Source of the DNA: Actinomycetota bacterium
Lineage (GTDB): Bacteria; Actinomycetota; Acidimicrobiia; Acidimicrobiales; JAHWLA01
NCBI GenBank assembly: GCA_019347595.1
Contig: JAHWLA010000100.1
Coordinates: forward strand, 1 to 9,090
DNA: 9,090 bases
Reading direction: 5' to 3'
Shown piece by piece: positions 6,933 to 9,090 of the stretch. The position numbers and the translations under genes are program-made. The notes beneath the pieces were generated by a model. The model worked only from the letters and a program-made list of their open reading frames with translations. It had not been told where the DNA came from and ran no database searches. Position 1 is the first letter of the stretch; every line of letters begins with the position of its first letter.

Positions 6933-8174
6933 TCAGGCGCGAGCAAGCAGGCGGCGGCGCAAGGCGTCGAGCAGCGAGATGGCGGCGTACTGGCGGATGC
7001 GCTCGCGATCCCCGAACAGCCGGGCGTGCACCACCTGGGTGTCGTCGTCCAAGGCGATGCCGAAGTACGCCGTCCCCACCGGTTGGCCGTCCTGCTCGGC
7101 CGGCCCCGCCACGCCGGTGACCGACAGCCCCACGTCGGCCCCGAGTACCTTGCGGGCGCCTTCCGCCATGGCGGCGGCCGCTTCCTCGCACACCACCGGG
7201 CCCTCGGGCACGCCGAGCACGTCGAACTTCACCTCGGACGCGTACGAGACCACCGAGCCCCGGAACCAGGCGCTGGAGCCCGCCACGTTGACCAGGCGGG
7301 AGGCCACCAGCCCGCCGGTCATCGACTCGGCCAGCCCCAGCGTGAGGCACTGCTCCTCCAGCAGCACGCCGACGGCCGTCTCCATGGTGTCGTCGTCCAC
7401 TCCGAACACGTAGCTGCCGAGGATGGCCCGTAGCTCGGCCTCCTCGGCCTCCAACAGCCCGAGGGCGGCATCCCGGTCCTCGGCCTTGGCCGTGACCCGT
7501 ACCTTGATCCCCTCGATCCCGCTGGCCAGGAAGGCGATGGTCGGGTTGCTCCCCGCGGCATCGAGGGCGTCGAGGCGGGGGCCGACGAGCTCCGCCAACG
7601 CCGACTCGGCCAGGCCCCATGTGCGCAGCACGCGCGAGACGATCGTCGAGCGGGTGCCGGCGCGCGCCGTGAGGTCGGGCAGCACCGCCCGTTCGAGCAT
7701 GTCCTGCATCTCGTAGGGCACGCCGGGCACGGCGTAGACGACCTTCTTGCCCACCGGGCAGATGAGACCGGGGGCCGTGCCGCGCGTCTGCGGAATGACG
7801 ACCGCGCCGCGGGGGACGTCGGCTTGGCGCTTGTTGTTCTCCGACATGGTTCGCCCACGCGCCTCGAACATCGATCGGATGCGGGCGACGACCGCTTGGT
7901 CGCGTTCGAGAGGGACGTTCATCACCTCGGCGATGGCCTCGCGCGTGATGTCGTCCTGGGTGGGGCCGAGGCCGCCGCAGACGATCACCGCTTCGGAGCG
8001 GGACAGCGCGATGCGCAGCGCCTGCACCATGCGGGCCTGGTTGTCGCCGACCTTGGTCTGGAAGTGCGCATCGATGCCCGCGGCGGCAAGGTGCTCGCCG
8101 ATCCACGCCGAGTTGGTGTCGAGGATCTGGCCGAGCAGCAGTTCGGTCCCGATCGCCACGACCTCACAGCGCAC
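6933..8174 (-). CDS. cinA: CinA family protein (N-terminal COG1058 domain plus C-terminal PncC-type amidase domain)
   Basis: CinA is a cytoplasmic competence/damage-linked protein. In characterised members the N-terminal domain has ADP-ribose pyrophosphatase activity and the C-terminal domain deamidates nicotinamide mononucleotide. The 413-residue length is full. N-terminal domain: VAIGTELLLGQI (6-17) and the MoaB/MogA-like GGLGPTQDDIT (67-77), with VPGVPYEM at 149-156. C-terminal domain: LAESMTGG (281-288, where many homologues have Cys in place of Met) and SVTGVAGP (351-358). The GTG at 8174 gives the typical VRCEVVAIGTELL start and overlaps the end of pgsA by 11 bases; its ribosome site is weak, suggesting coupling to pgsA translation. 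In many actinobacteria cinA is close upstream of recA; here about 6 kb intervenes. Confidence 0.96.
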   Translation of the reverse strand: MRCEVVAIGTELLLGQILDTNSAWIGEHLAAAGIDAHFQTKVGDNQARMVQALRIALSRSEAVIVCGGLGPTQDDITREAIAEVMNVPLERDQAVVARIRSMFEARGRTMSENNKRQADVPRGAVVIPQTRGTAPGLICPVGKKVVYAVPGVPYEMQDMLERAVLPDLTARAGTRSTIVSRVLRTWGLAESALAELVGPRLDALDAAGSNPTIAFLASGIEGIKVRVTAKAEDRDAALGLLEAEEAELRAILGSYVFGVDDDTMETAVGVLLEEQCLTLGLAESMTGGLVASRLVNVAGSSAWFRGSVVSYASEVKFDVLGVPEGPVVCEEAAAAMAEGARKVLGADVGLSVTGVAGPAEQDGQPVGTAYFGIALDDDTQVVHARLFGDRERIRQYAAISLLDALRRRLLARA

Positions 8175-8736
8175 CGTCGACCGCCCGCTTGGCCTTCGCC
8201 CCGTCGAGGAGGTACTGCGCACCGGTGACCAGCGCCAGAGCGACGCCTGCCCAGAGGCACACGTTGCCGGGCACCGGGTTGTCCCTGGTCAGCGGGAGCA
8301 GGCCGAAGCCCACCGCCACGGACTGCACGACCGTCTTCACCTTGGCCCACCACCGGGCGGGCACGGAGATCCCGCGGCGCCCCACCCACGTGCGGTAGAG
8401 GCTGATGCCGATCTCGCGGGCGGCGATGAGCCCGACGGGCAACCACCAGAAGACGTCCTTGGCCACAAGGGTCGCCATGGCGCCGAGCACGAGGAACTTG
8501 TCGGCCAGCGGATCGAGGAAGGCGCCCGAGCGGGTGGTGCCCTGCCGGCGAGCGAGGTAGCCGTCGACGCCGTCGGTGCTCGCCAGCACGATCCAGAAGC
8601 CGAGGTTCAGCCAGGTGGCGCCGTCGGCCAGGATCGCCGCCAGCAGCAGGGGCGTGACGACCAGGCGGCCGATGGTGACGGCGTTGGCCGGGGTCGCGAG
8701 GGCCGATGGTCCGAAACTGCCCGAGCGCGTGGCCAT
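8164..8736 (-). CDS. pgsA: CDP-diacylglycerol-glycerol-3-phosphate 3-phosphatidyltransferase
   Basis: An integral membrane CDP-alcohol phosphotransferase that makes phosphatidylglycerol phosphate from CDP-diacylglycerol and glycerol 3-phosphate, the committed step to phosphatidylglycerol and cardiolipin. The family signature is present: D55, D58-G59, A62-R63, G71, D75 and D79, within STDGVDGYLARR and SGAFLDPLADK. Several hydrophobic helices surround it (about 27-37, 43-53, 81-93, 95-107, 131-145, 156-172). At 190 residues it has the usual length. The spacing from R63 to G71 is 7 residues, one fewer than the common 8. The ATG at 8736 lies 11 bases after the rimO stop codon, preceded by a weak GGCGG. 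The 3' end overlaps cinA by 11 bases. Related phosphotransferases using other alcohols share the signature, but rimO-pgsA-cinA order makes PgsA the best call. Confidence 0.92.
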   Translation of the reverse strand: MATRSGSFGPSALATPANAVTIGRLVVTPLLLAAILADGATWLNLGFWIVLASTDGVDGYLARRQGTTRSGAFLDPLADKFLVLGAMATLVAKDVFWWLPVGLIAAREIGISLYRTWVGRRGISVPARWWAKVKTVVQSVAVGFGLLPLTRDNPVPGNVCLWAGVALALVTGAQYLLDGAKAKRAVDGAL

Positions 8737-8747
8737 GGCTCGGCCGC

Positions 8748-9090
8748 CTACGCGCTCTCGGCTTCGAGGTCGGGACCTGTGGCCGCGGTGACGACGACCT
8801 TGGCCAGCTCTCCGACCGGGAGCACGTCCGGGATGGCGACGACCCCGTCGATCTCGGGCGCTTCCCGATGGGTCCGACCGATGCCGGGCGCGTCGACGAG
8901 CACCTCGACAGTCTGGCCGACGAGCGCATCGCGGCGGCGGGCCGTGATGGCGTCCTGCAGCTCGGTCAGCTCCCGGAGGCGCTCGGCCACCACGTCGTCG
9001 GGCACGGCGCCGTCGAGGTCGGCTGCGTACGTGCCGTCCTCGCGGGAGTACGAGAAGAAGCCGCACCAATCGAGCTGGGCGTGCTCCACG
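8748..9090 (-). CDS. rimO: Ribosomal protein S12 methylthiotransferase RimO (C-terminal part only)
   Basis: RimO is a radical-SAM enzyme that adds a methylthio group to an aspartate of ribosomal protein S12. Only the last ~114 codons are in the window; the iron-sulfur and radical-SAM domains lie beyond the right edge. The visible part starts with the end of the radical-SAM domain (WCGFFSYSREDGTYAADL, typical of RimO/MiaB proteins), then a helix (DDVVAERLRELTELQDAITA) and the TRAM domain with GRTHREAPEIDGVV. The APEIDG form of that TRAM motif favours RimO over MiaB, as does the pgsA-cinA-recA neighbourhood. It is the first visible gene of the rimO-pgsA-cinA run; its promoter is outside the window. 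Confidence 0.92.
   Translation of the reverse strand, partial: VEHAQLDWCGFFSYSREDGTYAADLDGAVPDDVVAERLRELTELQDAITARRRDALVGQTVEVLVDAPGIGRTHREAPEIDGVVAIPDVLPVGELAKVVVTAATGPDLEAESA

Noticed and set aside
4899..7433. An 844-codon open frame on the plus strand
   Set aside because: It runs antisense to the membrane protein and cinA, is rich in Arg, His, Gly and Ala as expected of a shadow frame in high-GC DNA, crosses a gene boundary and has no recognisable domain.
6805..8106. A 433-codon minus-strand frame overlapping cinA
   Set aside because: The alternative frame gives full-length CinA with both domains and its motifs; this frame is Arg/Gly-rich without any motif.

Overview
This is a very GC-rich window (roughly 70% by eye). 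The gene order rimO, pgsA, cinA, then recA on one strand is the classical actinobacterial DNA-repair/competence neighbourhood. GTG/TTG starts, overlapping genes and two actinobacterial-style DNA-damage promoters in front of recA support Actinomycetota. The protein flavour suggests Acidimicrobiia or a relative, but that is inference, since no taxonomic marker can be compared here.

Layout. On the minus strand, from right to left, are: the 3' end of rimO (8748-9090), pgsA (8164-8736), cinA (6933-8174), a 596-residue multi-pass membrane protein that I do not recognise (4857-6647), the 2'-5' RNA ligase-like gene thpR (988-1506), and the first 292 codons of recA (1-877, running off the left edge). 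Between thpR and the membrane protein lies a tightly coupled three-gene plus-strand cassette (1487-4853): a methyltransferase with a DUF4214-like N-terminus, a polyprenol-phosphate-mannose synthase-type GT2, and a polytopic GT-C-type transferase. Consecutive genes overlap by 4 bases (TTGA, then ATGA), so they look like one translationally coupled unit.

How the genes work together. The rimO-pgsA-cinA block is a housekeeping operon (ribosomal protein S12 methylthiolation, phosphatidylglycerol-phosphate synthesis, pyridine nucleotide/CinA function). It probably ends at an imperfect 26-base palindrome (6878-6903). The 285-base gap at 6648-6932 holds that hairpin, a smaller hairpin next to the cinA stop, and a candidate promoter for the membrane protein. 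The plus-strand cassette reads as a surface-glycosylation module: the GT2 would load mannose onto a polyprenyl phosphate, the GT-C would transfer it on the outer face of the membrane, and the methyltransferase may modify a glycan or related substrate. The helix-turn-helix gene (clgR type) often found between cinA and recA in actinobacteria is absent, and the cassette occupies that interval.

Regulation. The 110-base space between thpR and recA is the richest regulatory stretch. It holds a LexA operator, CGAAC-GTCT-GTTCC, inside the spacer of one promoter, and about 25 bases nearer the gene a match to the LexA-independent RecA-NDp (PafBC) promoter class, including its exact 8-base spacing. The thpR and methyltransferase genes diverge with overlapping or nearly touching 5' ends. 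The GT-C and membrane-protein genes converge with only 3 bases between stop codons. I found no tRNA, rRNA, CRISPR array, insertion sequence or long direct repeat.
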